The notes beneath the pieces are model-generated. The model was not told where the DNA came from. It saw nothing but the letters and a program-made list of their open reading frames with translations, and ran no database searches. This document shows positions 29,560 to 39,878 of a DNA stretch of 64,000 nt, in pieces; the first letter of the stretch is position 1, and every line of letters starts with the position of its first letter. The DNA lies in assembly GCF_025465935.1 (NCBI RefSeq), contig NZ_JANLNV010000012.1, positions 1 to 64,000 of the forward strand, given 5' to 3'. Source of the DNA: Pseudomonas sp. 7P_10.2_Bac1 (GTDB lineage: Bacteria > Pseudomonadota > Gammaproteobacteria > Pseudomonadales > Pseudomonadaceae). The translations under genes and the position numbers were made by a program.

Positions 29560-30825
29560 TTACAAGATGTTCAGTGGGTATTCAACAATGACGCGTACGT
29601 CGTTGGTGTCTACACCGTAGTTGCTGGTAGTGCGATAGATCGCGCTACGCAGACGGAAGGACAGGTCTTTGGCCGGGCCTTCTTGCAGAACGTATTTGCT
29701 CTCGAAGTTGAATTCGTGTTCGCGACCTTCACCTTCGGCGGTGGAGATGTTGTCACCTTTAACGTAACGGGCCATGAAGCTCAGACCAGGTACGCCGTAG
29801 CTGGCCAGGTTCAGGTCGTAGCGAGCCTGCCAGGAGCGCTCGTCCTTGCCGTTAAAGTCGGAGTATTGCACGGAGTTGGCAAGGAAGATGGTGCCGCCGC
29901 CGTCTACGCCGTAGTAGTAACCGCTGTCACCGGTGGAGCGCTGGTGAGCCAGGGTGAACTTGTGGGCGCCAATGCTATAGGCTGCTGCCAAGCTCCAGAT
30001 TTTGTTGTCGACATTGCCAGCCAGTTCCTGGCCTTGGCTCGAGGTTCTGTAGCCGTTGAAGTCGAAGTTCACGGCCTGAGCGTCATCGATCGGGTAGGTG
30101 TAGTTCAGGTTGATGTACTGCTTCTTGAAGTAGTCATCAATGTCCGATGCTGCCAGGCCGCCGACGAAGTTTTCGGTGAACTGATAGGTTGCACCGGCGA
30201 TGTTGGCCACTGGCAAGTGCAGGCTGTCATGGTACATGCCAGTCTGCGAGCTCATGGCGGTGAAGCGACCTGCGCTCAGCTCCAGGCCTTTGATTTCGTG
30301 GGAGGTGATCAGGGTACCGGTCGCGACTTCTGGCAGCAAACGGCTGTCATCGGTCGACAGAACCGGGCTGGCCACAAACTGGTTACCGTACTTGAGTACG
30401 GTGTCGGACAGGCGGAACTTGATAGCGCCACCAGCCTTGGATTGGGAGTCTTCCGGAGAACCGTCGCTCTTGCTGGCGAACAGGCCGTTACCTTGACGAC
30501 CGGCACCGCCGTCCAGGCGCAGAGTGCCCATGGCGAATGCATCAACACCGACACCAATGGTGCCTTGGGTGAAGCCGGAGTTGTAGTTGAGCAGTTCGCT
30601 CAAGCCCCAGTCTTCGCGGTAGCCGTTTTTATAGCCGCCACCTGGTTTTGCAATGTTACCGGCGCCGTTACGGAAGTCGCGGTTCATGTACAACATGCGG
30701 GTTTTGGAAGTCAGCGTGCTGTCTTCAATAAAACCTTTGGAATCGTCTTGAGACGAGGCCATTGCGAACTGTGTAGTTCCGGCTGAAACAGCCAGGGCGA
30801 TCATGCTCCACTTCATCACGCGCAT
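29560..30825 (-). CDS. oprD: OprD-family outer-membrane porin
   Basis: 421 aa. A signal peptide ends near FAMASS (about residue 24); the rest is an 18-strand barrel with the family marks GFIEDSTLTSKTRMLYMNRDF at the N-terminus and a last strand ending in PLNIL. Such porins admit basic amino acids, peptides or aromatic acids; the P. aeruginosa member also admits carbapenems. The order oprD-HIT-slyX-cold-shock-aspS matches what I recall for P. aeruginosa oprD, which supports orthology over the many other OprD paralogues. AAAGGAGC lies before the ATG. Confidence 0.9.
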   Translation of the reverse strand: MRVMKWSMIALAVSAGTTQFAMASSQDDSKGFIEDSTLTSKTRMLYMNRDFRNGAGNIAKPGGGYKNGYREDWGLSELLNYNSGFTQGTIGVGVDAFAMGTLRLDGGAGRQGNGLFASKSDGSPEDSQSKAGGAIKFRLSDTVLKYGNQFVASPVLSTDDSRLLPEVATGTLITSHEIKGLELSAGRFTAMSSQTGMYHDSLHLPVANIAGATYQFTENFVGGLAASDIDDYFKKQYINLNYTYPIDDAQAVNFDFNGYRTSSQGQELAGNVDNKIWSLAAAYSIGAHKFTLAHQRSTGDSGYYYGVDGGGTIFLANSVQYSDFNGKDERSWQARYDLNLASYGVPGLSFMARYVKGDNISTAEGEGREHEFNFESKYVLQEGPAKDLSFRLRSAIYRTTSNYGVDTNDVRVIVEYPLNIL

Positions 30826-31623
30826 CGTGATTTGCTCCTTTGGTTTTAGGAAGAGTACTGCCGTCCCACCTGAATTATTATCTGGGCGGCTCTTTCTTTT
30901 TGTGTCGGCGCAAACTTATATCACGCCGACTGTATTGGCGATACTTGCCATCAAAAGCTTTCAGCTTCTTTACAGCTATGCCACGAAAAGCACTCTACAT
31001 GCCGCTCTCTGGCAGCTATGTGTCGTGTCTGACATGTTGTGCATGCTGTTTTTTATGAGCGAGACAGCCAAACTTACTGCTGACCCCTTATTAAAACTCC
31101 CCATTTAGACGGCTCAACAAAAAATGCTTACTTATCGTCGGGTCGCGGCACCCCCGGCTACGTCCCTGTCGACTAGTAATGTGTGTATGCAACAAGCATG
31201 CTCAAACCATGTTTTGAGTATGAAAAAAAATTATCTGGTGTTTTTCGGGCGTATAGGCCCGGTTTAGCTCGGGTGAGACATTTGCGAGCATGGCCCGTGG
31301 GGCGTGTTGCTCGCAGCCTGAGGCGCGGTCGCCGGATAAAAGGTGTGCGAAATGTTACCGGTCCACACCGTTTGGGGTAGCAGGTGACGTTTGCGTGCAC
31401 TAAAACCACCCGGTCTGTGCTTTTTTGGTGCATCGGATATTGGCGCGTGGCATCGCCGGGTGCCGCCTTGTCCCCCATTCGCCGGCGGCCAGGGTTCAGG
31501 CGCAAGGCCGGTGTGATGCGAAGGTCAATCAAGGGTATCCTGCACATCTGTCGCTCGCAGGCAGGTGAATCTGGCCTGATCGAGAGCCGAGCTGAAATTA
31601 CCCGTTAAACAGGAGAGCACCCC
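30826..31623. other. Long gap between oprD and the HIT gene
   Basis: About 800 bp with no convincing gene on either strand; the open frames in it are short and have no ribosome sites. The first 300 bases (next to the porin) are AT-rich and should hold the oprD promoter and regulator sites. The region 31130-31170 and a GC-rich stretch 31250-31370 could fold, but I recognise no known small RNA or riboswitch. Confidence 0.5.
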
Positions 31624-32055
31624 GTGTTCGTTTTGGATACACGTCTTCAAGAGGATACCTGGCTGATTGGGGATTTCCCTTTGTGCCGCTTGCTGCTTTC
31701 CAATGATTCGAATTATCCCTGGTTCATTTTGGTGCCACGTCGTGAAGGTATCAGCGAGCTGTTTCAATTGGATGACCATGATCAGCAAGTCATGTGGCGT
31801 GAAACCACCACACTGGCGAATGTACTGAAAACGCTGTTCGCTGCAGACAAGATGAACGTTGCTACTTTGGGTAATGTGGTCAGTCAGATGCATATGCATG
31901 TCATCGCCCGCTATTCATCGGACGCGGCCTGGCCTGCTCCGGTATGGGGCAGGCACCCGGCCAGGCCCTATAGTGAGGCGGATGTGCAAGAGCTTCGGGA
32001 CAAGCTCAGAGGGGTTCTGGGCAGCGATTTCATTTTTTCGGAGGGTGGGCTGTGA
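31624..32055 (+). CDS. HIT family nucleotide hydrolase
   Basis: 143-aa member of the histidine triad superfamily. The triad is in [11 protein letters not shown] (about 78-88), where H-x-H-x follow the consensus loosely (MHMHV); family members split nucleoside phosphoramidates or dinucleoside polyphosphates. GTG start preceded by AGGAGAGCACCCC. Its stop overlaps the slyX start by 4 bp, so they are coupled. Confidence 0.9.
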   Translation: MFVLDTRLQEDTWLIGDFPLCRLLLSNDSNYPWFILVPRREGISELFQLDDHDQQVMWRETTTLANVLKTLFAADKMNVATLGNVVSQMHMHVIARYSSDAAWPAPVWGRHPARPYSEADVQELRDKLRGVLGSDFIFSEGGL

Positions 32056-32258
32056 GTCTTGAAGCGCGGGTGATGGATCTGGAAAGCCGCCTGGCTTTTC
32101 AGGATGACACCATTCAGGCACTTAACGATGTACTGGTGTCACAGCAAAACGCGGTGGATCGTTTGCAGTTGCAGATGGCCGCGTTGCTCAAGCGGCAGGA
32201 AGAAATGGGCGGCCAGTTCGAGTCGTTTGAAGAAGAGGCGCCACCGCCGCATTACTAG
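32052..32258 (+). CDS. slyX: SlyX protein
   Basis: 68-aa short coiled coil (about 1-52, heptads in [19 protein letters not shown]) with an acidic, proline-ending tail (EEEAPPPHY), the typical SlyX pattern. GTG start inside the end of the HIT gene. Its molecular role is unknown in the family. Confidence 0.93.
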   Translation: MSLEARVMDLESRLAFQDDTIQALNDVLVSQQNAVDRLQLQMAALLKRQEEMGGQFESFEEEAPPPHY

Positions 32259-32275
32259 CATTTTCAGCAGGCCAT

Positions 32276-32315
32276 AAAAAACCGCGAAACAGTCAGGCTG
32301 TCCGCGGTTTTTTTT
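32276..32315. terminator. Bidirectional intrinsic terminator
   Basis: AAAAAACCGCG and CGCGGTTTTTTTT around a 16-base loop, between convergent slyX and the cold-shock gene. Confidence 0.93.
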
Positions 32316-32325
32316 CAGGCTGATA

Positions 32326-32928
32326 TCAGCGGCGCGGCAAGGCAGCGATCACATCTTCAGCTTGTAGGCCCTTGTCACGGTTCATGACCGAGAACTCAAC
32401 ACGTTGTCCTTCCACCAGTACGCGATGGCCTTCGCCACGAATGGCGCGAAAGTGGACAAAAATATCATCGCCGGAATCTCGAGAGATAAAGCCGAAACCC
32501 TTGGAAGTGTTGAACCACTTTACAGTGCCTGTATCGCGGTTGGTCATGTCGTAGGTTTGTGCGGTGGCCGCAGGTGACGATTTGTAGAAACTGACGATCA
32601 AGTGCAGGGCCACGGCAATCACGGCAGGCACGAGGCTCATCAGGATTGCGGGTTGATCGCCGATCGGCAACAACAGACCGAACAAGGTGAGGGTTTGCAG
32701 GACTACGGACAACACCAGCAAGGCGCTGACCAGATTTTGCAGTTGATGGCGCGGGCCTTTATTCCAATATGGAATAACTGGCGCCAGTGCCAGGTTAAGC
32801 AGACCAAGAAAAGCTAAATAAAGAGCATCAGCATGTTGGAGGTAAGGGACAGCGTCGGATTGCAGGCTAGGAATGAAGGACAGCAGCAAGGCAGCTGCGC
32901 CCGTTAGCAGGTGAACGATTTTCAACAT
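32326..32928 (-). CDS. Membrane protein with C-terminal cold-shock domain
   Basis: 200 aa. The first 125 residues hold four hydrophobic helices (about 4-22, 36-54, 66-87, 94-113), so the protein is set in the inner membrane. The last 68 residues are a complete cold-shock domain: [19 protein letters not shown] with RNP1 (KGFGFI) and RNP2 (DIFVHF). Free CspA proteins are 65-70 aa, so this is a membrane-tethered RNA-binding version. The fusion is conserved beside slyX and aspS in pseudomonads as I recall; function not known. Confidence 0.88.
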   Translation of the reverse strand: MLKIVHLLTGAAALLLSFIPSLQSDAVPYLQHADALYLAFLGLLNLALAPVIPYWNKGPRHQLQNLVSALLVLSVVLQTLTLFGLLLPIGDQPAILMSLVPAVIAVALHLIVSFYKSSPAATAQTYDMTNRDTGTVKWFNTSKGFGFISRDSGDDIFVHFRAIRGEGHRVLVEGQRVEFSVMNRDKGLQAEDVIAALPRR

Positions 32929-32969
32929 TTCAATTAACTCACGTTAAGACGGATCGCAAGGAAGAGCTG

Positions 32970-33170
32970 ATGTCGCACGGTTCGCTTCTGAAAAAAATGG
33001 AGGCGCTGGACACGCACGTGATATCAGCCTATGCGCCGTCGCCAGAGGCTTGGCGAAGGCGACACGCTGCCTATTTAACAGCAAAGCTTGGGCCTTCTCA
33101 AATTAAGCGTCACAAGATGTCGAACGCTGTGTTTAAACGCGAAGCTCCAGAAAATGCGTATTTACCATGA
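32970..33170 (+). CDS. Possible small protein
   Basis: 66-aa open frame with a good ribosome site (AAGGAAGAG, 4 bases before ATG). The product is basic (WRRRHAAYLTAK, QIKRHK) without a membrane segment or known motif. It stands alone ahead of a non-coding stretch and may not be real; no family was recognised. Confidence 0.3.
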   Translation: MSHGSLLKKMEALDTHVISAYAPSPEAWRRRHAAYLTAKLGPSQIKRHKMSNAVFKREAPENAYLP

Positions 33171-33793
33171 GGGCCTTGTTTTAGAGGGCTGTGGTCCATT
33201 TCTTTGTGTCGTGTTGGAAGGCGTGAAATTGAAAGTTTGTGTCGGATGTCGGATCAACAATGACCGTTGGTCGATTTTTTAGCGAACAAGGGTGTGTTGA
33301 CTATAAGTTTTAAGTTGCAAGTTTTACGCAATAAAGGTGGTGTTGATCAATTGCTTATATGTTTGAAGCGGGATGGATAGATCTCGCGTATCTGTTTCTA
33401 TATTTTTGTAGCGGCTGGTTTAAGCGGATGTTGTTGTGAAGAGTTGGTAGTGTATGCGGGTCTGGTCTTGCTTGTTGGGTGTGGTGATGGGTGCGTACGC
33501 GTTGTTGCAGTGTGGCATTTTGTTTCAGATTGAGTGAGAAGTTTCTGAGTGTGTTGAAAAGTAGCGCAGGGTTTTCCAAATGCGAACTTGAACGGTTGGC
33601 TGTGAGGGTGAGAGCTATGAGGCGCAAGGCGTCTAGCTTGGGTGTTGGCGATATTCGGAGTGTATGCCGAGAGGCCTCCTACAAAGATTCGGGGCAAGTC
33701 TGCTGGCTGGGAAGTTTTGCGTAATGTTTTATGAAGTATGTTTTTTGAATCAATATTAATTGGTTTCTAATGTTGTGAAGGAGGCTTTTATAT
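33171..33793. other. G+T-skewed non-coding stretch
   Basis: About 620 bp without a convincing gene. The plus strand between about 33290 and 33740 is strikingly rich in G and T and poor in C (runs such as GGTAGTGTATGCGGGTCTGG, TTGTTGGGTGTGGTGATGG). Reading frames on both strands give biased, repeat-like products and no ribosome sites. It ends with the promoter and ribosome site of the ribbon-helix-helix gene. Confidence 0.55.
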
Positions 33794-34156
33794 ATGGGTC
33801 GTATGATTCGGCAAGAAGGCAGTGGAGGGCGGTTGTTGCAGCGGGGCAGAATTGATCCGGTGGTCCTCGATTTTGGCATGGGGTCGGCTCAGCCATTATC
33901 CAAGTCTGTCCGGTTAAATGGTTTTGCTACTTGTTTGCGGCTTGAAGAAATATATTGGGATGTGTTGTCGGATATTTCGCAATGCAACGCGTGTTCAATC
34001 AATGCACTGCTGTCGTATATCGATAGAGAGATTCATTTGCGTCATGGCGGGGTCAAGAATTTCAGCGGGCTTATCCGGGTTGTCTGTGTGATGCATCTGA
34101 TGAAGACCGGACAATCTTCCGGCGATGTGGTGCCGGAACGGATATGGGCGGGGTGA
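33794..34156 (+). CDS. Ribbon-helix-helix (RHH_4) domain protein
   Basis: 120 aa. The core (about 35-105) fits the RHH_4 pattern: a first beta strand KSVRLNGFATCLRLEEIYWD, then a helical part CSINALLSYIDREI and a last helix FSGLIRVVCVMHL. Such proteins are small DNA-binding repressors or nucleoid partners. The N-terminal 33 residues are extra. GAAGGAGG lies 9 bases before the ATG. Alone, before the fmdB-aspS unit. Confidence 0.7.
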   Translation: MGRMIRQEGSGGRLLQRGRIDPVVLDFGMGSAQPLSKSVRLNGFATCLRLEEIYWDVLSDISQCNACSINALLSYIDREIHLRHGGVKNFSGLIRVVCVMHLMKTGQSSGDVVPERIWAG

Positions 34157-34335
34157 TGTGCTGTTTGAGGCTGTGGTTAAGTGTTCGGTGGCTTGCAATC
34201 TTTTAAAATTCAGGCTTTCTTTGAGGTGTCATGGCTGTTCCTGCGGCTGCATTGGCTCGATTTACCAGATATAATCTCGCGCTTTGCTGCGTGGCCCCTG
34301 ACGGGTTGCCGCTAACGGATTGTCGAGACACGCCA

Positions 34336-34557
34336 ATGCCCATGTACGATTACCAATGTGCTTCCTGTGGTCATCAGCTGGAAGCCATCCAAAAGATCAG
34401 TGACTCGCCACTGGTTGATTGTCCTGCCTGTCAGGCACCTGAGCTGAAGAAAATGCTGTCCATGCCGGGCTTTCGCCTGAGTGGTACAGGCTGGTATGAA
34501 ACAGACTTCAAGACAGGCGCGAAAAAGAATCTGGCAGGCGGCGACAAGTCCGACTGA
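34336..34557 (+). CDS. FmdB-type zinc ribbon protein
   Basis: 73 aa. Two CxxC pairs make one zinc ribbon: C-A-S-C (about 8-11) and C-P-A-C (about 29-32), followed by [14 protein letters not shown], the C-terminal family mark. ATG 34336 gives the usual [12 protein letters not shown] start; a second ATG two codons later is possible. It precedes aspS closely (110 bp) as in other pseudomonads. Molecular role is unknown; FmdB-type proteins were first named beside formamidase genes. Confidence 0.9.
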   Translation: MPMYDYQCASCGHQLEAIQKISDSPLVDCPACQAPELKKMLSMPGFRLSGTGWYETDFKTGAKKNLAGGDKSD

Positions 34558-34666
34558 GGTTAAGCGAAAGCCCTCTGAACACAAGCGGGATCTTGCAGTC
34601 ACATCAGCACCGACAGTGCGCAAGACCTCCACCGAATTTCGAATTACGAGAAGTGAAACCACTACC

Positions 34667-36442
34667 ATGATGCGCAGCCATTATTGCGGCCAACTCAACG
34701 AAAGCCTGGAAGGCCAGGAAATTACCCTTTGCGGATGGGTTCATCGTCGCCGTGACCACGGCGGGGTGATTTTCCTCGATATCCGTGATCGTGATGGTCT
34801 GGCTCAGGTTGTGTTCGATCCTGATCGTGCTGAAACCTTCGCTGCTGCCGACCGTGTACGCAGTGAGTATGTTGTCAAAGTCACCGGCAAGGTTCGCCTG
34901 CGTCCGGCCGGTGCGGTCAACGCCAACATGGCTTCGGGCATGATCGAAGTATTGGGCTACGAGCTGGAAGTCCTCAACGAAGCAGAGACTCCGCCGTTCC
35001 CGCTCAATGAATTCTCTGACGTTGGCGAAGAAACCCGCCTGCGTTATCGCTTTATCGACCTGCGTCGCCCAGAAATGCTCGACAAGCTGCGTCTGCGTTC
35101 GCGCATGACCACCAGCATTCGTCGCTACCTGGACGAGAACGGCTTCCTGGACGTAGAAACACCTATCCTGACCCGTGCCACTCCTGAAGGGGCGCGTGAC
35201 TACCTGGTGCCTAGCCGTACCCACGCGGGCTCTTTCTTTGCCTTGCCGCAATCGCCGCAACTGTTCAAACAGTTGCTGATGGTTGCCGGTTTCGACCGCT
35301 ACTATCAGATCGCCAAGTGCTTCCGTGACGAAGACCTGCGTGCCGACCGTCAGCCTGAGTTCACTCAGATCGACATCGAAACCAGCTTCCTTGACGAAAA
35401 AGACATCATGGGCCTGACCGAAGGCATGATCCGCAACCTGTTCAAGGAAGTGCTGGATCTGGAGTTCGGTGAATTCCCGCACATGACCTTCGAAGAAGCC
35501 ATGCGTCGCTATGGTTCCGATAAGCCGGACCTGCGTAACCCGCTGGAACTGGTAGACGTTGCCGATCAGCTCAAAGACGTGGAATTCAAGGTGTTCAGCG
35601 GTCCGGCCAACGATCCTAAGTGCCGTATTGCTGCCCTGCGTGTGCCTGGCGCTGCGAGCATGCCGCGCAAGCAGATCGACGACTACACCAAGTTTGTCAG
35701 CATCTATGGTGCAAAAGGCCTGGCGTACATCAAGGTCAACGAGCGCGCCAAAGGTGTTGAAGGCCTGCAATCGCCGATCGTTAAAAACATTCCTGAGGCC
35801 AACCTCAACGTGATCCTCGATCGCGTTGGCGCGGTTGATGGCGACATCGTGTTCTTCGGTGCCGACAAAGCCAAGATTGTCAGCGAGGCCTTGGGCGCTC
35901 TGCGGATCAAGCTCGGTCACGATCTGAACCTGCTGACCTGCGAGTGGGCACCGATGTGGGTGGTTGACTTCCCGATGTTCGAGGAGAACGACGACGGTAG
36001 CTTCAGCGCCTTGCACCACCCGTTCACCGCGCCAAAATGTTCGCCAGAAGAGCTGGAGGCCAACCCGGCTGGCGCTCTGTCGCGCGCTTACGACATGGTC
36101 CTGAACGGTACCGAACTGGGTGGTGGTTCGATCCGTATCCATCGCAAGGAAATGCAGCAAGCTGTATTCCGTCTGCTGGGCATCAACGAAGCCGAGCAAG
36201 AAGAGAAGTTCGGCTTCCTGCTCGATGCCCTGAAGTACGGCGCTCCACCGCACGGTGGTCTGGCCTTCGGTCTGGACCGTCTGGTGATGCTGATGACCGG
36301 TGCTCAGTCGATTCGTGAAGTGATTGCCTTCCCGAAAACCCAGAGCGCTGCATGCGTCATGACTCAGGCACCTGGCTTGGTGGATAACAAGGCGTTGCGT
36401 GAACTGCACATTCGTTTGCGCGAGCAGCCTAAGGCAGAGTGA
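34667..36442 (+). CDS. aspS: Aspartyl-tRNA synthetase
   Basis: 591-aa class II synthetase. The OB-fold anticodon domain is at 1-105 ([22 protein letters not shown]), class II motif 2 is near [20 protein letters not shown] (about 217-236), a bacterial insertion domain lies at about 290-420, and motif 3 is [12 protein letters not shown] (about 530-541). Pseudomonas AspRS is reported as non-discriminating (also charges tRNA-Asn) when asnS is absent; this window cannot tell. ATG 34667 or the next codon 34670 are both possible. Confidence 0.97.
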   Translation: MMRSHYCGQLNESLEGQEITLCGWVHRRRDHGGVIFLDIRDRDGLAQVVFDPDRAETFAAADRVRSEYVVKVTGKVRLRPAGAVNANMASGMIEVLGYELEVLNEAETPPFPLNEFSDVGEETRLRYRFIDLRRPEMLDKLRLRSRMTTSIRRYLDENGFLDVETPILTRATPEGARDYLVPSRTHAGSFFALPQSPQLFKQLLMVAGFDRYYQIAKCFRDEDLRADRQPEFTQIDIETSFLDEKDIMGLTEGMIRNLFKEVLDLEFGEFPHMTFEEAMRRYGSDKPDLRNPLELVDVADQLKDVEFKVFSGPANDPKCRIAALRVPGAASMPRKQIDDYTKFVSIYGAKGLAYIKVNERAKGVEGLQSPIVKNIPEANLNVILDRVGAVDGDIVFFGADKAKIVSEALGALRIKLGHDLNLLTCEWAPMWVVDFPMFEENDDGSFSALHHPFTAPKCSPEELEANPAGALSRAYDMVLNGTELGGGSIRIHRKEMQQAVFRLLGINEAEQEEKFGFLLDALKYGAPPHGGLAFGLDRLVMLMTGAQSIREVIAFPKTQSAACVMTQAPGLVDNKALRELHIRLREQPKAE

Positions 36443-36453
36443 GACTGACCTTC

Positions 36454-36480
36454 AAAGGCGCATCTTAGGATGCGCCTTTG
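36454..36480 (+). terminator. Intrinsic terminator after aspS
   Basis: AAAGGCGCATC, loop TTAG, GATGCGCCTTT: an 11-bp perfect stem 12 bases past the aspS stop, with a short T run. Confidence 0.85.
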
Positions 36481-36561
36481 TCATTGGGTCGAGCATTTTT
36501 ATTGCGGGCCTGCGGTGCATGCCGAGGCTGGCAACGTTTCATCAAGGATTCGGAGTGGGTT

Positions 36562-37308
36562 ATGGCAGGTCATTCTAAGTGGGCGAACATCAAGCACCGC
36601 AAAGAGCGTCAAGATGCCAAAAAAGGCAAGATTTTCACCAAGTGGATTCGTGAACTGACCGTTGCTGCCCGTCAGGGCGGTGGTGATCCGAACTCGAACC
36701 CGCGTCTGCGTCTGGCGCTGGACAAGGCGCTGGGCGCGAACATGAGTCGCGATATCATCGATCGCGCAATTGCTCGTGGTGCCGGCGCGGCCGATACCGA
36801 CGATATGGTCGAGTTGAGCTACGAGGGCTACGGTCCGGGTGGTGTGGCGGTGATGGTCGAGTGCATGACCGATAACCGCAATCGCACGGCGGCTGCGGTG
36901 CGTCACGCATTCAGCAAGTGTGGCGGTAACCTGGGTACTGACGGTTCCGTGGCTTATCTGTTCGAGCGCAAGGGGCAAATCTCCTTCGCCGCGGGCGTTG
37001 ATGAGGACACCTTGATGGAAGCTGCGATGGAGGCTGATGCCGATGACGTGGTGACCAATGAAGACGGTTCGGTTGATGTCTTTGCCTCGTTCTCGAGCTT
37101 TTACGCCGTTCGCAACGCGCTGGAAGCGGCGGGTTTTACCCCGGCCGATGCGGCAATCGTCATGCTGCCGACCACCAGTGCCGAGCTGGACCTGGAGGGC
37201 GCCGAAAAGGTTCTGAAGCTGATTGACATGTTGGAAGACCTGGATGACGTGCAAAACGTCTACTCCAACGCTGAAATCCCGGATGCGGTGCTGGAACAGT
37301 TGGCCTGA
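36562..37308 (+). CDS. yebC: YebC/PmpR family transcription-translation regulator
   Basis: 248-aa three-domain protein ([21 protein letters not shown] start, usual length). In P. aeruginosa the orthologue PmpR represses the quinolone signal regulator pqsR; recent work on YebC proteins links them to translation of difficult proline stretches. ATG 36562 has GGAG upstream; longer frame rejected. Stands before ruvC as in most gammaproteobacteria. Confidence 0.95.
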   Translation: MAGHSKWANIKHRKERQDAKKGKIFTKWIRELTVAARQGGGDPNSNPRLRLALDKALGANMSRDIIDRAIARGAGAADTDDMVELSYEGYGPGGVAVMVECMTDNRNRTAAAVRHAFSKCGGNLGTDGSVAYLFERKGQISFAAGVDEDTLMEAAMEADADDVVTNEDGSVDVFASFSSFYAVRNALEAAGFTPADAAIVMLPTTSAELDLEGAEKVLKLIDMLEDLDDVQNVYSNAEIPDAVLEQLA

Positions 37309-37329
37309 TCCGAATCCATCCGACAGGAG

Positions 37330-37376
37330 GCCGGAGGTGCAACGTCACGATGCTTGTGGCGCTGTGCACCTCCGGC
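37330..37376 (+). terminator. Hairpin between yebC and ruvC
   Basis: GCCGGAGGTGCA (37330-37341) pairs perfectly with TGCACCTCCGGC (37365-37376), 12 bp around a 23-base loop. The following bases TTCTGCCTTTAAG have only short T runs, so it may be a terminator or an attenuator. Confidence 0.6.
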
Positions 37377-37437
37377 TTCTGCCTTTAAGCTGTCCGGGTA
37401 TGTGCCGGCAGGCGTCACTTCATAAGCTGTAGGCGTT

Positions 37438-37962
37438 ATGACTCTTATTCTTGGTATCGACCCGGGTTCGCGAATCACCGGTTATGGCGTGGTGCAAGAC
37501 ACCGGGCGTGGCTGTGTGTACGTGGCTTCGGGGTGTATTCGTACGGGAAGCGGCGAACTGCATGAACGTTTGCAGATCGTCTACCGTGGGGTGCGTGAGG
37601 TTATTCAAACCTATGGCCCGATAACGATGGGTATTGAAAAGGTGTTCATGGCCCGCAACGCCGACTCTGCACTGAAACTGGGGCAGGCCAGAGGCGCGGC
37701 CATTGTGGCTGGCGCCGAAGAAAGCCTGGAGATAGCTGAATACTCGGCAACCCAGATCAAGCAGGCCGTGGCCGGGACGGGCGGGGCAAATAAAGAGCAG
37801 GTGATGATGATGGTCATGCATTTGCTCAAGCTCACCACCAAACCGCAAATCGATGCTTCCGATGCATTGGCTATTGCGTTGTGTCATGCACACACTCGCT
37901 CGAGCCTCTTGCCTCACGGTCTTGGCGCGGCCCGCCGTCGTGGTGGGCGTTTACGGCTCTGA
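37438..37962 (+). CDS. ruvC: Crossover junction endodeoxyribonuclease RuvC
   Basis: 174-aa Holliday junction resolvase. The catalytic acidic residues are visible in [13 protein letters not shown] (D7), GIEKVF (E, about 68) and the C-terminal [14 protein letters not shown] (two D, about 139-142). Usual length. It leads the ruvCAB set; ruvA follows after 110 bp. Confidence 0.97.
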   Translation: MTLILGIDPGSRITGYGVVQDTGRGCVYVASGCIRTGSGELHERLQIVYRGVREVIQTYGPITMGIEKVFMARNADSALKLGQARGAAIVAGAEESLEIAEYSATQIKQAVAGTGGANKEQVMMMVMHLLKLTTKPQIDASDALAIALCHAHTRSSLLPHGLGAARRRGGRLRL

Positions 37963-38072
37963 GCAAGACTGTTTAACCGAATTAAACTTGTTTGCAGGGC
38001 TGCGCCTGCAATGATGCGGCTCTGTTGTTCTACTTGTCAGCCATTGATCTGGCCAGAGAAAAGGATCTGAAC

Positions 38073-38681
38073 GTGATTGGACGCTTGCGTGGCACTCTGG
38101 CTGAAAAGCAGCCGCCGCACTTGATTCTTGATGTAAATGGGCTGGGGTATGAGGTCGAGGTCCCCATGACCACGCTGTATCGTTTGCCTTCGATTGGCGA
38201 ACCACTGACCCTGCACACGCACCTGGTGGTTCGCGAAGATGCCCAACTGCTCTATGGTTTCAGCGGCAAGCGTGAGCGTGATTTTTTTCGAGAGTTGATC
38301 CGGCTCAATGGTGTCGGTCCCAAGCTGGCTCTGGCCCTGATGTCCAGTTTGGAAGTTGATGAACTGGTGCGTTGCGTGCAGGCTCAGGACACCTCGGCCT
38401 TGACCAAGGTGCCGGGCGTTGGCAAAAAGACCGCCGAGCGATTGCTGGTCGAACTCAAAGACCGCTTCAAGGCCTGGGAGCAAGTGCCGAGCATGTTTGC
38501 GCTGGTGCCTAACCAGCCTGACGCGCCGGTGCCAGTGGCCAGTGCCGAAAGCGACGCGGTCAGCGCCTTGATTTCGCTGGGGTATAAGCCCCAGGAGGCG
38601 AGCAAGGCGGTATCGGCTATCAAAGACAAGACGCTGAGCAGTGAAGATATGATTCGCCGTGCCCTTAAGGGAATGATTTAA
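38073..38681 (+). CDS. ruvA: Holliday junction branch migration protein RuvA
   Basis: 202 aa. Domain I OB fold ([17 protein letters not shown] start, with the initial GTG read as Met), domain II with two helix-hairpin-helix units ([26 protein letters not shown]), linker about 140-155, and domain III ([17 protein letters not shown]) that binds RuvB. GTG 38073 has AAGGAT upstream. Its stop abuts the ruvB GTG. Confidence 0.97.
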   Translation: MIGRLRGTLAEKQPPHLILDVNGLGYEVEVPMTTLYRLPSIGEPLTLHTHLVVREDAQLLYGFSGKRERDFFRELIRLNGVGPKLALALMSSLEVDELVRCVQAQDTSALTKVPGVGKKTAERLLVELKDRFKAWEQVPSMFALVPNQPDAPVPVASAESDAVSALISLGYKPQEASKAVSAIKDKTLSSEDMIRRALKGMI

Positions 38682-39740
38682 GTGATTGAAGCTGATCGTT
38701 TGATAACCGCCTCGAGTGGGCGAGACCGAGAAGAAGTGCAGGATCGTGCGATCCGCCCCTTGAGTCTGGCGGACTATATTGGTCAGCCTGCTGTCCGTGA
38801 GCAGATGGAACTGTTTATCCAGGCGGCACGCGGGCGTGCAGAGTCGCTGGATCACACGCTGATATTTGGCCCGCCCGGACTGGGCAAGACCACCCTGGCC
38901 AACATCATTGCTCAGGAGATGGGCGTATCGATCAAAAGCACCTCGGGCCCTGTGCTTGAGCGGCCCGGCGACCTGGCTGCGTTGCTGACCAACCTTGAGC
39001 CTCACGATGTGCTGTTTATTGATGAAATTCATCGACTGTCGCCGATCGTGGAAGAAGTCTTGTACCCGGCCATGGAGGACTTTCAGCTCGACATCATGAT
39101 TGGCGAGGGGCCGGCAGCGCGCTCGATCAAGCTCGACCTGCCGCCTTTTACGCTGGTGGGGGCAACCACCCGTGCCGGGATGCTGACCAACCCATTGCGC
39201 GATCGTTTCGGGATTGTTCAGCGTCTTGAGTTCTATAGTACGGATGACCTGGCAACGATCGTCAGTCGTTCAGCAGGTATCTTTGGCTTGCCGCTGGATC
39301 CTGAGGGCGCCTTTGAGATTGCCCGTCGGGCGCGAGGTACGCCGCGAATCGCCAACCGTCTGCTGCGTCGAGTGCGCGATTTCGCAGAAGTACGGGCCAA
39401 GGGGCACATCACCCGCTCGGTAGCGGACCTGGCGTTGAACCTGCTGGATGTTGATGAGCACGGTTTCGATCATCAGGACCGGCGCTTGCTGTTGACGATG
39501 ATCGAGAAGTTCGATGGCGGGCCGGTGGGTATTGACAGCCTTGCTGCGGCCATCAGTGAAGAGCGGCACACGATTGAAGATGTGCTGGAGCCTTATCTGA
39601 TTCAGCAGGGCTACATCATGCGAACGCCCAGGGGGCGGGTGGTGACGCGACATGCCTACTTACACTTTGGTCTGAACATTCCATCGCGTCTGGGCGAAAC
39701 CCCCGCGGTGGATGAGTTTCCGAACGCTGGGGATGATTAA
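38682..39740 (+). CDS. ruvB: Holliday junction DNA helicase RuvB
   Basis: 352-aa AAA+ motor for branch migration. Walker [10 protein letters not shown] (about 65-73), Walker B FIDEIHRL (about 115-122), sensor 1 [10 protein letters not shown] (about 165-174), arginine finger region DRFGI, and a winged helix at the C-terminus ([17 protein letters not shown]). GTG start directly after the ruvA stop (no gap), so coupled. Confidence 0.98.
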   Translation: MIEADRLITASSGRDREEVQDRAIRPLSLADYIGQPAVREQMELFIQAARGRAESLDHTLIFGPPGLGKTTLANIIAQEMGVSIKSTSGPVLERPGDLAALLTNLEPHDVLFIDEIHRLSPIVEEVLYPAMEDFQLDIMIGEGPAARSIKLDLPPFTLVGATTRAGMLTNPLRDRFGIVQRLEFYSTDDLATIVSRSAGIFGLPLDPEGAFEIARRARGTPRIANRLLRRVRDFAEVRAKGHITRSVADLALNLLDVDEHGFDHQDRRLLLTMIEKFDGGPVGIDSLAAAISEERHTIEDVLEPYLIQQGYIMRTPRGRVVTRHAYLHFGLNIPSRLGETPAVDEFPNAGDD

Positions 39741-39878
39741 TTAAGCGCTCTGCAGGTGATTTTTTTAGGCTTTTTGCTGTCTCAAGGGCTGGCGTTAAAA
39801 AACTTGGGTATTAAAGTCTAAGAAGCGTAAAAAACAGTGGTTGGGCGGATTGGCAACCTGAGGAGTAAGCACTAGAGT

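Noticed and set aside
33355..33697. Minus-strand frames in the G+T-rich stretch
   Set aside because: They give H/T/P-rich low-complexity products that follow from the base skew and lack start signals.
34604..36409. 601-codon minus-strand frame opposite aspS
   Set aside because: Reverse-strand shadow of a well recognised synthetase.
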